Shown piece after piece: positions 8,116 to 18,591 of a stretch of 64,000 bases of DNA. The stretch's first letter is position 1. The number at the start of each line of letters is the position of its first letter. The stretch lies in the NCBI RefSeq assembly GCF_000150955.2, contig NC_011687.1, forward strand, positions 558,001 through 622,000. The letters are read 5' to 3'. Source of the DNA: Phaeodactylum tricornutum CCAP 1055/1 (lineage: Eukaryota > Bacillariophyta > Bacillariophyceae > Surirellales > Neidiaceae). A program made the position numbers and the translations under genes. The notes beneath the pieces are model-generated. The model saw only the letters and a list, made by a program, of their open reading frames with translations. It did not search any database and had not been told where the DNA came from.

Positions 8116-9894
8116 TCAATCTGCTTTGGAAGACCACAGCTGATCCTCAATTTGCTCTAAGAGCTGAACAGAACTCGGATCATCAGACGAGAACTTGCGG
8201 GCAAAAAAGATGCCTTGCGCCTTAGCGTCTTGCAGATAGTCCCAAGTTTCGTTCCCGAGAAAGTCGGCCGTAGTGGAGGCAGTGCGGTTCGTGCCAGTCG
8301 ACCGCGTGGCGTCCTCCGTGCGATAGCACAAAGACTCGTTCCGACTCAATACGGCATTGTTCATAGACGACCCACAAGTCATTGCACCGCCCCAAACTTG
8401 GAAAATGCTCGGCTGCTCCAGCGCTTCGGTTTGACATCCAATCAACGTGAGAGCAGCAACCCAATTCCGTTCTTCCAGACAACAACAGCACCCATATTTA
8501 GAAATGGCAAATAGTTCCCGAACCGCGGCGCTTTCCAATAACAGACTCACTATTTCCCGTCGGTAGATACCCTGATTGCCGGAATTGGTCTTTCGTGTCA
8601 TTGCGGCTCGAATTCGTTGAGGAATAGAGTTGTCATCGAATGTTCTACGGGGCAGTCGTTTGTGTAGTTTGGGAGCACCAGCAGTAAAAATCAGTCGCTT
8701 TTGCTTTAAGAGCACACTTTGAGACTCGTCATTCACCACAGCGCCTTTTTGCGTCATTTCGCCCAACCAGATACGGCGAGGGGAAAGCGCCAACGTTTGC
8801 GCTAGAGAAGTCGCATCAATCAATGGGAAGGAAGCTCCATCGAGCGTGACGTAAAAGTCGTATTCCAATTCCAATTCAAGTGTGATCCACTGCATGATTC
8901 GATAATTGATCATAGACACAGAATCCGTCTTGTACAGAACAGTTCCGAACTGTAGTACAAAAACGTTTTCGTATTCCTGTACCAAGTTATGGACGGCTGC
9001 TACAAAGGCCGACTCAGTCCGTCGTTCCAATTGAATAGTAATAACATGCTGAGGTAGATGTATCGCGTGAAGCAGTCGTTCCAAATGGTCCACATCACGA
9101 AACGCCACAATCACGAAGATGATTCTAGCCAAATTTTCGTCTCGTCGTTCGACCGCATCCAATTCCAGCACCCGTATACGTGTCTGTATGGCTTCTAGAT
9201 TTGGTGTCGTGATTGGTACGGATGGTACCTGGTACATTTCGAAATCGCAAAGACCTTGGGCATTGGCGTACATTTCCAAAATCTCCAAAACGAACTCCTT
9301 TCGCATGAGATCAATTTCGCTAGATGTCAGCCCCGTTGGTTGTTTGGAGGATACGCCGGTGCGTGCCGCAGCCTTAATGGAAGCCGCCACAGCATCGTTG
9401 ACGAGTGGTTCTGCCCACGCGGTAAAATTAGACCGCCGTAATGGTTCCGAAAGCACTTTCGGAACATTGCAGTGGTATAGCTCGACGACGTCGCTACCGA
9501 GGGGTATTCGTTTGGTGAAGTCAAAATCGTTCAAAAAGTCAAAGAGCGTAGAGGAAATTGAAGAAGCACTTGGCTGATTGTCTTTTACATTGTCTCCTTT
9601 TCGCGCGACGTCGGAGATGATAGGCCGACTTGGTACATCAACACTGTCATCATCGAGCTGGGTACCAGCACTCACAGGATCCGCAGGGTCGTTGTCGTTG
9701 ACTTGCAAGGGTGGCATGCGGAGATTGTTGTCAACAGCCAATCCGGGAATGCCGTGATGTGTGGTCCACCAGAAACGAACTAAAAACAGCATGGGAATGA
9801 GTGCCGACACGAGGAGAAACCGCAAAAAGCCTACGAAGCTTCGTCCAAAGGCTCGCGATCGCCGTCGCACGTCTTCCCGGCGAATTTGAACCAT
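8116..9894 (-). CDS. GT14-like (core-2/I-branching type) glycosyltransferase, type II membrane protein
   Basis: The frame encodes 592 residues from the ATG at 9894. A short basic cytosolic tail precedes one transmembrane helix at about residues 22-43 (FLRFLLVSALIPMLFLVRFW), followed by a low-complexity stem of about 90 residues: Golgi type II topology. The catalytic region begins near residue 255 with ARIIFVIVAFRD.DHLERLL, then YDFYVTLDGASFPL (the donor-binding region of GT14 enzymes), then SGNQGIYRREIVSLLLE and GCCCCLEERNWVAAL. Such enzymes add GlcNAc or xylose in branches on glycans or proteoglycans; the acceptor is unknown. The four consecutive Cys are unusual. A decayed copy lies just downstream. 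Confidence 0.65.
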   Translation of the reverse strand: MVQIRREDVRRRSRAFGRSFVGFLRFLLVSALIPMLFLVRFWWTTHHGIPGLAVDNNLRMPPLQVNDNDPADPVSAGTQLDDDSVDVPSRPIISDVARKGDNVKDNQPSASSISSTLFDFLNDFDFTKRIPLGSDVVELYHCNVPKVLSEPLRRSNFTAWAEPLVNDAVAASIKAAARTGVSSKQPTGLTSSEIDLMRKEFVLEILEMYANAQGLCDFEMYQVPSVPITTPNLEAIQTRIRVLELDAVERRDENLARIIFVIVAFRDVDHLERLLHAIHLPQHVITIQLERRTESAFVAAVHNLVQEYENVFVLQFGTVLYKTDSVSMINYRIMQWITLELELEYDFYVTLDGASFPLIDATSLAQTLALSPRRIWLGEMTQKGAVVNDESQSVLLKQKRLIFTAGAPKLHKRLPRRTFDDNSIPQRIRAAMTRKTNSGNQGIYRREIVSLLLESAAVRELFAISKYGCCCCLEERNWVAALTLIGCQTEALEQPSIFQVWGGAMTCGSSMNNAVLSRNESLCYRTEDATRSTGTNRTASTTADFLGNETWDYLQDAKAQGIFFARKFSSDDPSSVQLLEQIEDQLWSSKAD

Positions 9895-11824
9895 TTTGAT
9901 CTATTGCCGCTGTAGCTGCTCTACGAAAGCAATGCCTTGTCCCCACCGACTGAAACAATTCAAGCTGTTTTTACAGTCAATGCGAAATAGGGTTGTGCAC
10001 GCACAGTCAATACGCCGCAATCATTCACCTTCATTGCAACTTCGGTTGACAGTGACTTTGAGTAGGGAAGTCCGAAACCAGTCGTGCCTATCCGGGACCT
10101 CAAACAGAGCATCAAGATACTTTCATTGGTTATTTTTATCACATGTGACACATGGAAAGTAGAGCTCGTCGCCTACTTGTCAAGATTGGCATTCAAGTGT
10201 GACATGTCCGGCCGAAAGCGACATGTCGCATGAAGAGGTTTGAAAGGAGCGAGCTCTCATCTCGAGCAGAATTTATTATGTTCGATGAGGTTTGGGATAT
10301 GACCATCCTATGAAAGGAGGTAACGGATTGAATTTAAGACCTGAAGAAGTGAAGAATGTGTACATCGCAGAAGCGATGTAAATACGGAAGATTAGCGATC
10401 AAACAGCGAGGTTTGAGAGGAAACAGAACTAGTGAAAAGTAAAATAAAGACCACAACAACAAGCACTAGAGCAGTGTGAAAGAGTAGATCAAACGTAAAG
10501 GAGAAATAAGAGAGAATCTATTTATTACGTCTCTGTTGTCAGCTAGTAATCGTATATTTATGTGACCAATTTCTTGATCTTGATGCTGCGTTCCTTCGCG
10601 TTCTTCGGAAGTCCTCCTAACAGTGAACTCCATTCACATGTCCATGTTCCCTGCCTTTTGTGAGCTGTCGTATCGTAGGTTCGGGCCACACCTATTTACA
10701 ATTGGCACTATCTAGCCGCTACTAGAGAGAGGCTTTCGCTATAAGCAATCTCCATAGAATCGGTATGAATCCCTTTTTCGAATCAATGTCATAAAATCGT
10801 ATATTTATGTGACCAATTTCTTGATGTTGACACCGCGTTCCTCGCGTTCTTTGGATATCCTTTAGAATTTCATTCACAGGTCAATGTCCAGTGCATTTTG
10901 TGAGCTGTCGCAGGTTCGGGTTCTACTTATTTACAGTATTGACTAGCCAACCTTGAGGCTTTCGCTGCGACCGTTTTACAGCAATCAGTTTTGATTATGC
11001 GCATTCTCCATTAATCTGGTATGATTCCCTTTTTAGAATCAGTGTCATTAAATCGTATGTTCATGTGACCAATTTCTTGAAGTTGACACCGCGTTCCTTC
11101 GCGTTCTTCGGAAATCCTCCTGAATCCATTTTCAACCCCAAGTTCCGTGCCTTTTGTGAGCTGTCGTAGGTTCGGCTTTACTTATTTAAAGGAAGCAATA
11201 GCCAGCTTAGGCTTTCGCTGCGACTATTTCACGGCAGTCCTTATGCTTCAATTGATCTAGCTTGACAGCTCGACGCAACTGTCGCTGAATCTTGATTTAC
11301 ATTAGCTCTCAATTTCGAGTCATTAGTGAAGGTACTGGTACATCAATAGTTAATTAAGCAAAACAAATTCCTTTGTATTCTTACTAGCTTTCCTTCAACA
11401 CATTCGTCCCCAGGATCTTCTCACTGGACTTATTGTCGGAGTCTATCAAAAATACCTGACTGTGAATGACATGACTGCGTGCACTATATTGAAGTTTTCC
11501 TTCAACTGGGATCCTGAAAAAGTCACGCCACCGTGGGAACCATGTATAGCCTGATTTGCCCAAAGCCCCACAGTGAATTCGAAGGACGAGAAAATGCATG
11601 TAAGCTGCTCTAAATGTTTGTGTGGGAATGGTTGACTGCAGAAGCCAAAGAACAAGCAAAACAGGCTAAATTCGATCGGATTCGGTCCCCATTGAAGCAT
11701 ATCCTTTCGATGACGAAGATCCTAGATGAATCGTGCATCATGAGCATGAGCAAGACAAGCACTGGTGAAGAGGATCAACAACTTCTCATAATTTCGAATC
11801 GCGATCGTATCAAAACAGACAGTC
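9895..11824. other. Long intergenic region between glycosyltransferase and antenna genes
   Basis: About 1.9 kb without a supported gene. Bases 9895-10550 include AT-rich leader-like sequence and near-matches to the TTCACWGTCA motif close to 9971 and 9999. Bases 10551-11290 hold the tandem repeat listed separately. Bases 11290-11824 carry an exact TGACTGTGAA at 11458 and presumably the promoter of the light-harvesting gene. Confidence 0.5.
10551..11290. repeat. Tandem repeat, three diverged copies of about 250 bp
   Basis: Three consecutive units begin at about 10551, 10798 and 11054. Each opens with a segment like CGTATATTTATGTGACCAAT, continues with a CGCGTTCTTCGGAA-like block, then CCTTTTGTGAGCTGTCGTAG with GGTTCGGG, and ends with GAGGCTTTCGCT. 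Spacings are 247 and 256 bp. The units share long identical blocks but differ by substitutions and small indels, so the array is not very recent. None contains a conserved open frame. Confidence 0.85.
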
Positions 11825-12611
11825 ATGAAGTTTGCCTTTGCCCTCTCCCTCTTCCTCGCCGGTACCGAAGGATTCGCCCCCGCGAAGCCCGGTACGACGC
11901 TCTCCACGGCCCTCCAGTCCTCGTCGAGCTACGAAAACGAGCTCGGAGCCATTGATCCTGTTGGTACGTAACATTCTTCGCAGCCTGCCAAAATCTCACC
12001 ACACGACGCATCTATTTCTTTTCGTATTCAAGACGTCGTGTATTCGTAGACTTCACCGTTTTCGCTTGTGTCCTACAATTTTTTCTAACATCATCTTCTT
12101 TGATCTTCCTCTGGTACTTCTTTCGTCACCACAAACAGGCTTTTTCGACCCCGCGGGCCTCACGAGCAACATTGACGAAGAGACTTTCCGCCGTTATCGT
12201 GCCGGCGAAATCAAGAACGGTCGTGTCGCCATGCTGGCTGTCATTGGGTACATTGTTCCCGAGTTTTACCGCTTCCCCGGAGAGCTCATGCCTGGACTCG
12301 CCTTTAAAGATATTCCCAACGGCATCGCCGCCGTCAATGCTATTCCGTCCATCTTTTGGATGACGACTTTCTTTGCCATTGGTATGGTGGACTACCTCAA
12401 TTCGGATAACCTCGGCTATCACGAGATCGCCCCTGGTCCGGAAATGGATGAGGAAACCATGAACACCCGCCGCACTAACGAGGTCAGCAACGGCCGCCTC
12501 GCCATGCTGGCCTTCTTTGAGCTCCTTCGCCACGACTGGCAGAACACTGTCCAACCTGGCTTTGATGGCTTTGACAGACTCATCACCGGCCTTCCCTTTC
12601 TTTACAACTAA
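11825..12611 (+). CDS. Fucoxanthin-chlorophyll a/c light-harvesting protein (LHC family), two exons
   Basis: Exon 1 is 11825-11963 and exon 2 is 12139-12611, around a 175-bp GT-AG intron (donor GTACGT, acceptor AACAG) that splits a Gly codon. The product has 203 residues. The leader MKFAFALSLFLAGTEG followed by FAPA is a bipartite plastid presequence with Phe at the cleavage site. After GFFDPAGL comes LHC helix 1, EIKNGRVAMLAVIGY, with the Glu and Asn/Arg pigment-binding pattern. A middle hydrophobic helix (IFWMTTFFAIGMVDY) follows, then helix 3, EVSNGRLAMLAFFELL. It binds chlorophyll a/c and fucoxanthin in thylakoids. The middle and C-terminal loops are short and diverge from standard Lhcf proteins, so the subfamily is left open. 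The exon junction was inferred by eye. Confidence 0.9.
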
Positions 12612-13598
12612 CGGGAGTCTCGTTTGCGTCGCTCGCTGCGTTCGATACCGCAGCTGGCCAGTGACCTTTGGGGGGTAGAGACCACAAATCCTATTTGGAG
12701 ATGAGGAACTCCTTCCTGTAGTAATGCTGTACGTTAAGCCAAAATTTGCATTGCTCAACAAGGGCAAGTCTGAAAAAGTAGGCCTTCGCGACTGTTTCGA
12801 TTAGTTGCGTTACATCCGGAAAATGAGAGAGATACTTTGATGTCGGATTTGTGATCAAGGTATTCCCCTCTTGCTTCACGTCAACGTCAACACAAGCTGC
12901 GCTATTCTCCATTGTCGAGGTATCATTTTGAAGCACTTATGTTGAGAGGGTGTGTTTTCCAAAAGCCGTACAGGCTGTTGTCTTGAGGCTTCCGTGAGCG
13001 GTATATGGAGCGTCAAATTGCTTCGAGATTGGCTGTTGATATTGAGTTGACAATGAAGGAAGGAATTCACAGTCAGTCAGCGTGCCATCTTGTACTGCAT
13101 GATCAACACAGGATTGCTTCTTGCTTATATATTTGAGGCTCAACTCCGTTCGCGACAAATGTCGGATCTAGTGGTCTTTCTTTTTCCGTTCAAGGTCTGT
13201 CAATCTAGATATCTGGAGCCATCGGCAGGAATGGGATTTCTATATGTGACGTTGTGATATTGAGAGCGATTCTTCTATATAATTTGGTTGAGGGATCAAA
13301 AAAGTTTATATCGGAACACTTTCGCCAACAATATTGAATTTCATATAAAAACAGAGGTTTGATGCGTTGAAGACATTATACATACCAAATTAAGGGATAA
13401 TGTGGTAAGATTTGGCAAAATGTTTTCTATATAGGCCGTAATCTAACGGATCGATTCACATTTCTTTGATCACGGAGGTACTTGCACCTTTCGACCAAAC
13501 CCTCTGAACCGCTATATCCTGACCATTTTCTGCCTCGTTCTGTTGAGTACATAATCACATCTAATCTGCAGAGCTACTCTCATCAACTCTCTGTTATA
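12612..13598. other. Intergenic region, no supported gene
   Basis: About 1 kb lies between the antenna gene and the PP2C gene. Bases 13200-13440 are AT-rich. An exact TTCACAGTCA sits at 13066. Minus-strand frames of 60-90 codons here show no domain or coding composition. The last 150 bp presumably hold the PP2C promoter and leader. Confidence 0.4.
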
Positions 13599-14849
13599 AT
13601 GGGCAACACGTCTTCGGAAGCCGCGGGCTGCGCGAAAAATCCGGCCTTCGAAAAAACAACCCAAAAAGGCCATTCAAAAGAACAGAACCTTGAGTACGCA
13701 GTTTCGAGCATGCAAGGAAAGCGGCCGTCTATGGAAGACAAGCATCTGTATTGCGTCGAACTTCCCGTACACGGTAAAATTCCTACATTTCTGGTGGATC
13801 ACGCGATTTTTGCTGTTTTTGACGGACATGGGGGTCCTTTTTCATCCACATATGTGGAAGAACATTTTCTGCAAGTTCTCTCACGAAGACCGGAGCTCGC
13901 CAGATATGCCGATATGCCTCCAACTGGTTCCAAAAGCCGAGCAGATGCCAACGGTATTATGCTTCTCAAGCAGGCGCTGGTATCAACATTTTTGATGCTT
14001 GACGAAATGCTCATTCCGATGCAGAAACAGCGCAATGCCGCTATTTCAAGTGGAGAACTAACGCCACCACCTCTTGCAGCCGAAAGCGATTCGGAAGACG
14101 AAAACACTGCTGGAACGGACTCCGGCATCCCATTAAAGCTAAATGGGGAACGCTCAGGATCTACTTGTGTGGCTGTTCTGTTGACACCAACGCACTTCGT
14201 CTGCGCCAACACGGGAGACTCTAGAGCCATCCTGCGTAGGAACGGAAAGATTCTACCTCTCAGTTTTGATCACAAGCCGGTAGAAGTAGGCGAACGAGCT
14301 CGCATTACGAGCGCAGGCGGTGTCGTCAAGGGCAAACGGATTGATGGAGATCTCGCTGTTAGCAGAGGCTTTGGAGATTATATGTACAAAAAAGATCCCG
14401 GGCTTGCTCCCGATCTGCAGAAAGTTACAGTTGTTCCCGATCTCGTCGTCTACCCTCGTGACCAAGCTTTTGACGAATTTATTCTTTTGGCATGTGACGG
14501 AGTTTGGGATGTTGCTAGCAATACGCAGTGCGCGGACATTGTCCAGAAGCTACTTACCGAAGGAGAGACAGATTTGGGAAACATATGTGAGGAGGCCTTG
14601 GACACTTGCCTCGATCGCCACAGCGGAGACAACATGACCGTTATGCTTGTGGGACTACCAGCCATGAACGTAAACCGAAGTGGAATTGCCATACTATCAA
14701 ATGCATTATGGGGCACAAGAACAGCAAGAAAAGTCCGTCTACTGACAAACGCAACCACCAAAGCAACTGGAACTGCACTCGACACAGTTCGAAAAGAAAT
14801 CAAGAACCACATTCGACCCAGTACGCCAAATACGTTACAAACCAAATAA
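13599..14849 (+). CDS. PP2C-family protein serine/threonine phosphatase, probably N-myristoylated
   Basis: The product has 416 residues from the ATG at 13599. The N-terminus MGNTSS fits the N-myristoylation pattern, suggesting membrane attachment. PP2C motifs run in order: RPSMED (about 42-47), VFDGHGG (about 73-79), SGSTCVAVLL, NTGDSRAILRRNGK, LSFDHKP, RITSAGG, GDLAVSRGFGD, LLACDGVWDV and GDNMTV near the end. The metal-binding Asp residues are all present, so it should be an active Mg/Mn-dependent phosphatase. An acidic insert (ESDSEDENTAGTDS) lies before the SGST motif. The C-terminal 70 residues are basic and unlike the core. The frame extends upstream to a TTG at 13482 with no ATG, so the myristoylation-type ATG is preferred. 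Confidence 0.93.
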   Translation: MGNTSSEAAGCAKNPAFEKTTQKGHSKEQNLEYAVSSMQGKRPSMEDKHLYCVELPVHGKIPTFLVDHAIFAVFDGHGGPFSSTYVEEHFLQVLSRRPELARYADMPPTGSKSRADANGIMLLKQALVSTFLMLDEMLIPMQKQRNAAISSGELTPPPLAAESDSEDENTAGTDSGIPLKLNGERSGSTCVAVLLTPTHFVCANTGDSRAILRRNGKILPLSFDHKPVEVGERARITSAGGVVKGKRIDGDLAVSRGFGDYMYKKDPGLAPDLQKVTVVPDLVVYPRDQAFDEFILLACDGVWDVASNTQCADIVQKLLTEGETDLGNICEEALDTCLDRHSGDNMTVMLVGLPAMNVNRSGIAILSNALWGTRTARKVRLLTNATTKATGTALDTVRKEIKNHIRPSTPNTLQTK

Positions 14850-14995
14850 AGAGCAAAACAAATACGTACAACTTAAGTGTCAGATTTAGGTAGTCGGACC
14901 AATCGAGAGAGAGAGTTTTCCACTGTCAATTTGTTTCCTCTGGACCCCGTAAGGCTAACATAACCCCCACTACAAAAAAAGTCCACATTTTGAAC

Positions 14996-16338
14996 TTAGT
15001 CTACAGTAACAACTTCGTGTGGACCCGCAGTCGGGTGTGCCCTTGGCCTGTTCTTAGCTCCAACAATCTCTAAAGCTGTCTCCATCTTCCTCACCATCGG
15101 TTCCAAGGCTGAAATTGCGTCGGCCAACTTCGCAAGCTGAACACGTATGGCGTCAGCGCGAAGTAAAAAATGATTTGTGAGGGCCAATTCGAATTCTGGA
15201 AAGTCCAGGGTGTTGGAATGAAGCTGTTGCAAATGCGGCAGCATGGCATGCTCCAACGTATCCGTTCGAACTTTATTGGAGTAGTCTTTTGATGCGGCGA
15301 TGTGGTATTTATTGCCAGCTTCATCATGATACCCCGGTTCGTTGAAGTACGGATCCGGTACAAAGATCAAACCTTGTATACTAACCAATACCTGTAGCAG
15401 AGTGGATTTCATGGGGATCCAGCCAGGCCCGCTCCACGTTCCGAGCAAACTGAGACAAACCTTGCCACAACTGTACAAGTTGGGATTGAAACGCAGAGTA
15501 CCACCTCCAGTGGTCAAGAACTTGACTTTGGGAGGGGACTGGGGATAGTCGTTCATCCAAATGTCGAAAAAGAAACATCCGTTCTCGTATGGTGTACCCT
15601 CCGGCCCTGTCGAAATGTGTTGCCGGCAACGTGAGACACCTGGTACGTGCGCGAGCAAATCGGGCGAATAGCAAGGCCAAAGGGTTTCATCCATAGAAAC
15701 GTACCAGTAATCATGGCTCGCACCAAATCCAATCTCGATTCCACGGATCGCACGAATATGGCACTCGAAAATTCAACGGGAAGATTGATCTGAAACTCGA
15801 GTAATTCTTTATAAAGCGCATTTACATCGAGTTTCCCTATCGGTACGCCTGATTCGTTCACGTGCCGCATCGAACTAAACGACTCAACAAATTTCATCCG
15901 TAGCGGGCCCAATACTTGTCGATATCGCGTGGAAGGGTCCTCCTCACTACCAGTATTCGGCAAGCTGCTGGTATTGGTGTCGATTCCGTCAATGACATAG
16001 GCATCTGGACACACCTTTTTGGACGCTAGCTCCGTTGAGTCTCCCGCGCGTTTACGGTGTCTCTGGTGAACTTGAGGGGTCGCATTCACCTCCATCGCAT
16101 CAAGAAGGAAATCATTACAAAGATTAATTACTGCGGTGTTCGCTTGTGTTGCAAAGTTGAGGCCGGAACGATTCCTCAGACCAGCTCTACTGTTGGCGAC
16201 GGTTGTGACGGCGAGTGGATCAATTTCCGAGGCGGCAGGTTTCGCGTCGTCGTCACTGCGGTCAATGTCTATACAGATTACTACGGCTGGATACGTGCAT
16301 CCTCCGTTGTCTGCCGTATTTTTGTTCGACGATGCCAT
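14996..16338 (-). CDS. E2 ubiquitin-conjugating enzyme, UBE2O/BIRC6-like UBC domain, two exons
   Basis: Exon 1 is 15705-16338 and exon 2 is 14996-15606, around a 98-bp intron (donor GTACGT, acceptor CGACAG) that splits a Gly codon. The product has 414 residues. The first 140 are Ser/Asp-rich and disordered. The UBC fold starts near RYRQVLGPLRMKF and crosses the junction at AMITG-PEGTPYENG. It continues with FNPNLY, the catalytic Cys (about residue 262) in GKVCLSLLGTWSG, then LLQVLVSIQGLI and DPYFNEPG. That Cys block and the PYFNEPG tail are typical of large E2 domains as in UBE2O and BIRC6, here in a small protein. It accepts ubiquitin from E1 as a thioester. The C-terminal helix may be a coiled coil. 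Confidence 0.88.
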
Positions 16339-16975
16339 ACTTGAAACGTCAGGCCTTGGGAGACACAATCATCGGTATGGATGTGACGGTATCAGTGACT
16401 CATATTTCTCTCACACAGGCTTTCTCGACAACTCCTCTTCCTGCCTTTCCGAAAGGAAGTCGGTCCGGTGTGTAGAGAGAGCATATCGCGAGTGTTCGTC
16501 GTGTGTTTCTACTAGACCAGTCGGTTCGGTTTTGGAATTCCTCGTGGGCAACTAGCGACTAGCAAGAAGCTTGGTAGATTCGAATAAACCTGGGAAAGTT
16601 TGACGGCCCTACCATACCCTACAGCGTACGTTCCGTGATAGGTTTACAGTTAGCGGAAACCACCTAACCAACACGCACTACACACTCTCATTTAAACTCG
16701 AAGTCGGAACAACCGTACAAATGAAGGCGTGGAATCCAACGTTGCCAAACTAGAGAAACAGGACATTGCCGATTACAACACTCGCAATTGTGCAAATTAT
16801 GGTTACGCTTTTCGTCTACATGGCGCACCCGTGTCTATATAGATATTAGGTTTACGTCATAGGTGTTGTCAATTCGGCACAATACAGTATTGGAAAGAAG
16901 ACTGCCACTTACGGATGTCCGATTGTGTGCAGTGTGATATGGTGAGTACGTGTCGATCAGCATGGCGTTGTATAT
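16339..16975. other. Intergenic region, no supported gene
   Basis: About 640 bp lies between the E2 start and the Ran stop codon. No coding frame, repeat or RNA fold is apparent. The half nearest 16339 presumably carries the E2 promoter; the rest is the Ran 3' region. Confidence 0.4.
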
Positions 16976-17963
16976 TTAGAGATCCTCGTCGTCGTCTTCC
17001 GGGAGGGGTTGAGCAGCAGCGGCCTGGATTTCGGCTTCGTACTGTCGCTTGGTGTCATCATCGATCTGCGTTTCCGGCGGCTGTAGCGCGGGAGCTTCGA
17101 CAAAGTGCAACTGATTGTCTCCGGAGAGTTTGCGGGCCAGCCAGAGAAAGGGTTTTTCAAAGTTGTAGTTAGACTTGGCGGAGATATCGTAGTACTGCAA
17201 GTTCTTCTTGCGATGGAAGGTGATTTGCTTGGCCTTGACTTTACGGTCCTTGATTTCCACCTTGTTTCCGGTGAGTACAATGGGAATATTCTCGCAAACA
17301 CGGGTAAGATCACGGTGCCAATTGGGAACGTTCTTGTAGGTCACCCGGGACGTAACGTCGAACATGATAATCGCGCATTGCCCCTGGATGTAGTATCCGT
17401 CGCGGAGTCCACCGAATTTTTCTTGCCCCGCCGTGTCCCAAACGTTGAATTTGATGGGTCCACGATTGGTGTGGAATAGCAAGGGATGGACTTCGACACC
17501 GAGCGTCGCCACGTACTTTTTTTCGAATTCACCGGTCAAGTGGCGCTTGACGAAGGTCGTCTTGCCGACGCCACCGTCGCCGACGAGAATGAGCTTGAAT
17601 TCGGGATTTTGGGCTTGTGCCTAGAGAGACGCAGACGGGAGATGTGGGTGAGTAAAGAATGCAGTGTAGCACATGATTACCACCACACAACAGTAGCCAT
17701 AACAGTGATAACTTTAACAAGAGCAGTAGAAGGAACAACAATAACATATTCGGTACCGGAACAACAAAAGCCGTCTCCGAGGAGCCAGAATGACGAACGG
17801 ACTCAATCGCCGTAGACCCTACGTAGACTTGAGTACTGCAGTCGGCGACCCGCGCGTGCGGGAATGCGCTGGCTTTGGCTCCTCCATCTTTGGTCGTCGG
17901 TTGAAGCGTACTCCCCTACCGATATCCCAACTCCGCATGCATTGCAAAACTAAAACATACCAT
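16976..17963 (-). CDS. RAN: Ran GTPase, two exons with a start-codon-only first coding exon
   Basis: Exon 2 (16976-17620) encodes 214 residues starting [14 protein letters not shown]. The preferred start is the ATG at 17961-17963, which is followed at once by a GTATGT donor; the acceptor is CTCTCTAG before 17620, giving a 340-bp intron and 215 residues, against 216 in animal Ran. Motifs are GDGGVGKT (P-loop), the effector stretch [30 protein letters not shown] (usually NKVD), [14 protein letters not shown] and the acidic C-terminus DDDEDL. Ran drives importin/exportin transport and spindle assembly. An alternative first exon, ATG GCT ACT before a weaker donor, cannot be excluded. Confidence 0.93.
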
Positions 17964-18591
17964 GATGATGAGAAACAAAAAGTCCGTGACAAGTTTGACG
18001 GAGACAGGGAAATGTGTATATGTATCGAACTGCTTCGAATCGAGAGCACGTCCTCGTCGGCCATCGTCGGAGGGACTCGCTGCTGCGTCCCCGCGCGTCG
18101 ATAGCGGGGTGAAAACCAAGGGTCTACCGAGATAGTAGTCTGTCCGCTGACCGAACTCCGAGTCGACCCTTTCAACTTTCCAGGGTGTTCAATTTGAACC
18201 CTGATTCGAAGTCGCCAGGGTTTACGCCCAAATTGCAGTCACAGTCAATGTGTCGAGACTGCCGGGGATTCCTCGAGTTCTCCGACGGGTGCGTGCAACC
18301 GGCACACACGCCGGCGGCGGCGACGACGGGGCTGCCATTGGAGATACCCAAGGGTCTTTGTACGTGTACTTACAACTAAAGTCGTGTTGGTTTGTTGGAT
18401 TGTTTCTATTACTTTGATTCGCTCTGACTCTCCCATAATCTGTACTAGCTAGATATACCCTCTCTCTCTCTTAGTTGTCAGTATCTGTCGGTGCCCCTCT
18501 CCTTATTGGAGAACAAAACAGTCTATTCGACGGTGAGACTCAACTGGGCTGGCGGCGTTAAGTCCTTGGCTCTGGCCTTGTTGTATTCACC
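17964..18591. promoter_or_regulatory. Divergent promoter region between Ran and the PDZ-HEAT gene
   Basis: The start codons of two divergent genes lie about 630 bp apart. The segment contains both leaders. It includes a GC-rich stretch near 18300-18330 and a CT-rich run near 18460-18475 that could be promoter or leader elements. No independent ORF is convincing. Confidence 0.45.

Noticed and set aside
10680-10700. GGTTCGGGCC as a tRNA or SINE B box
   Set aside because: No matching A box, acceptor stem or anticodon arm could be found around it in any of the three repeat units.
17529-17747. Leu-rich N-terminal extension of Ran from an ATG at about 17747
   Set aside because: It reads a different frame through the P-loop exon; the Ran frame needs the acceptor at 17621.
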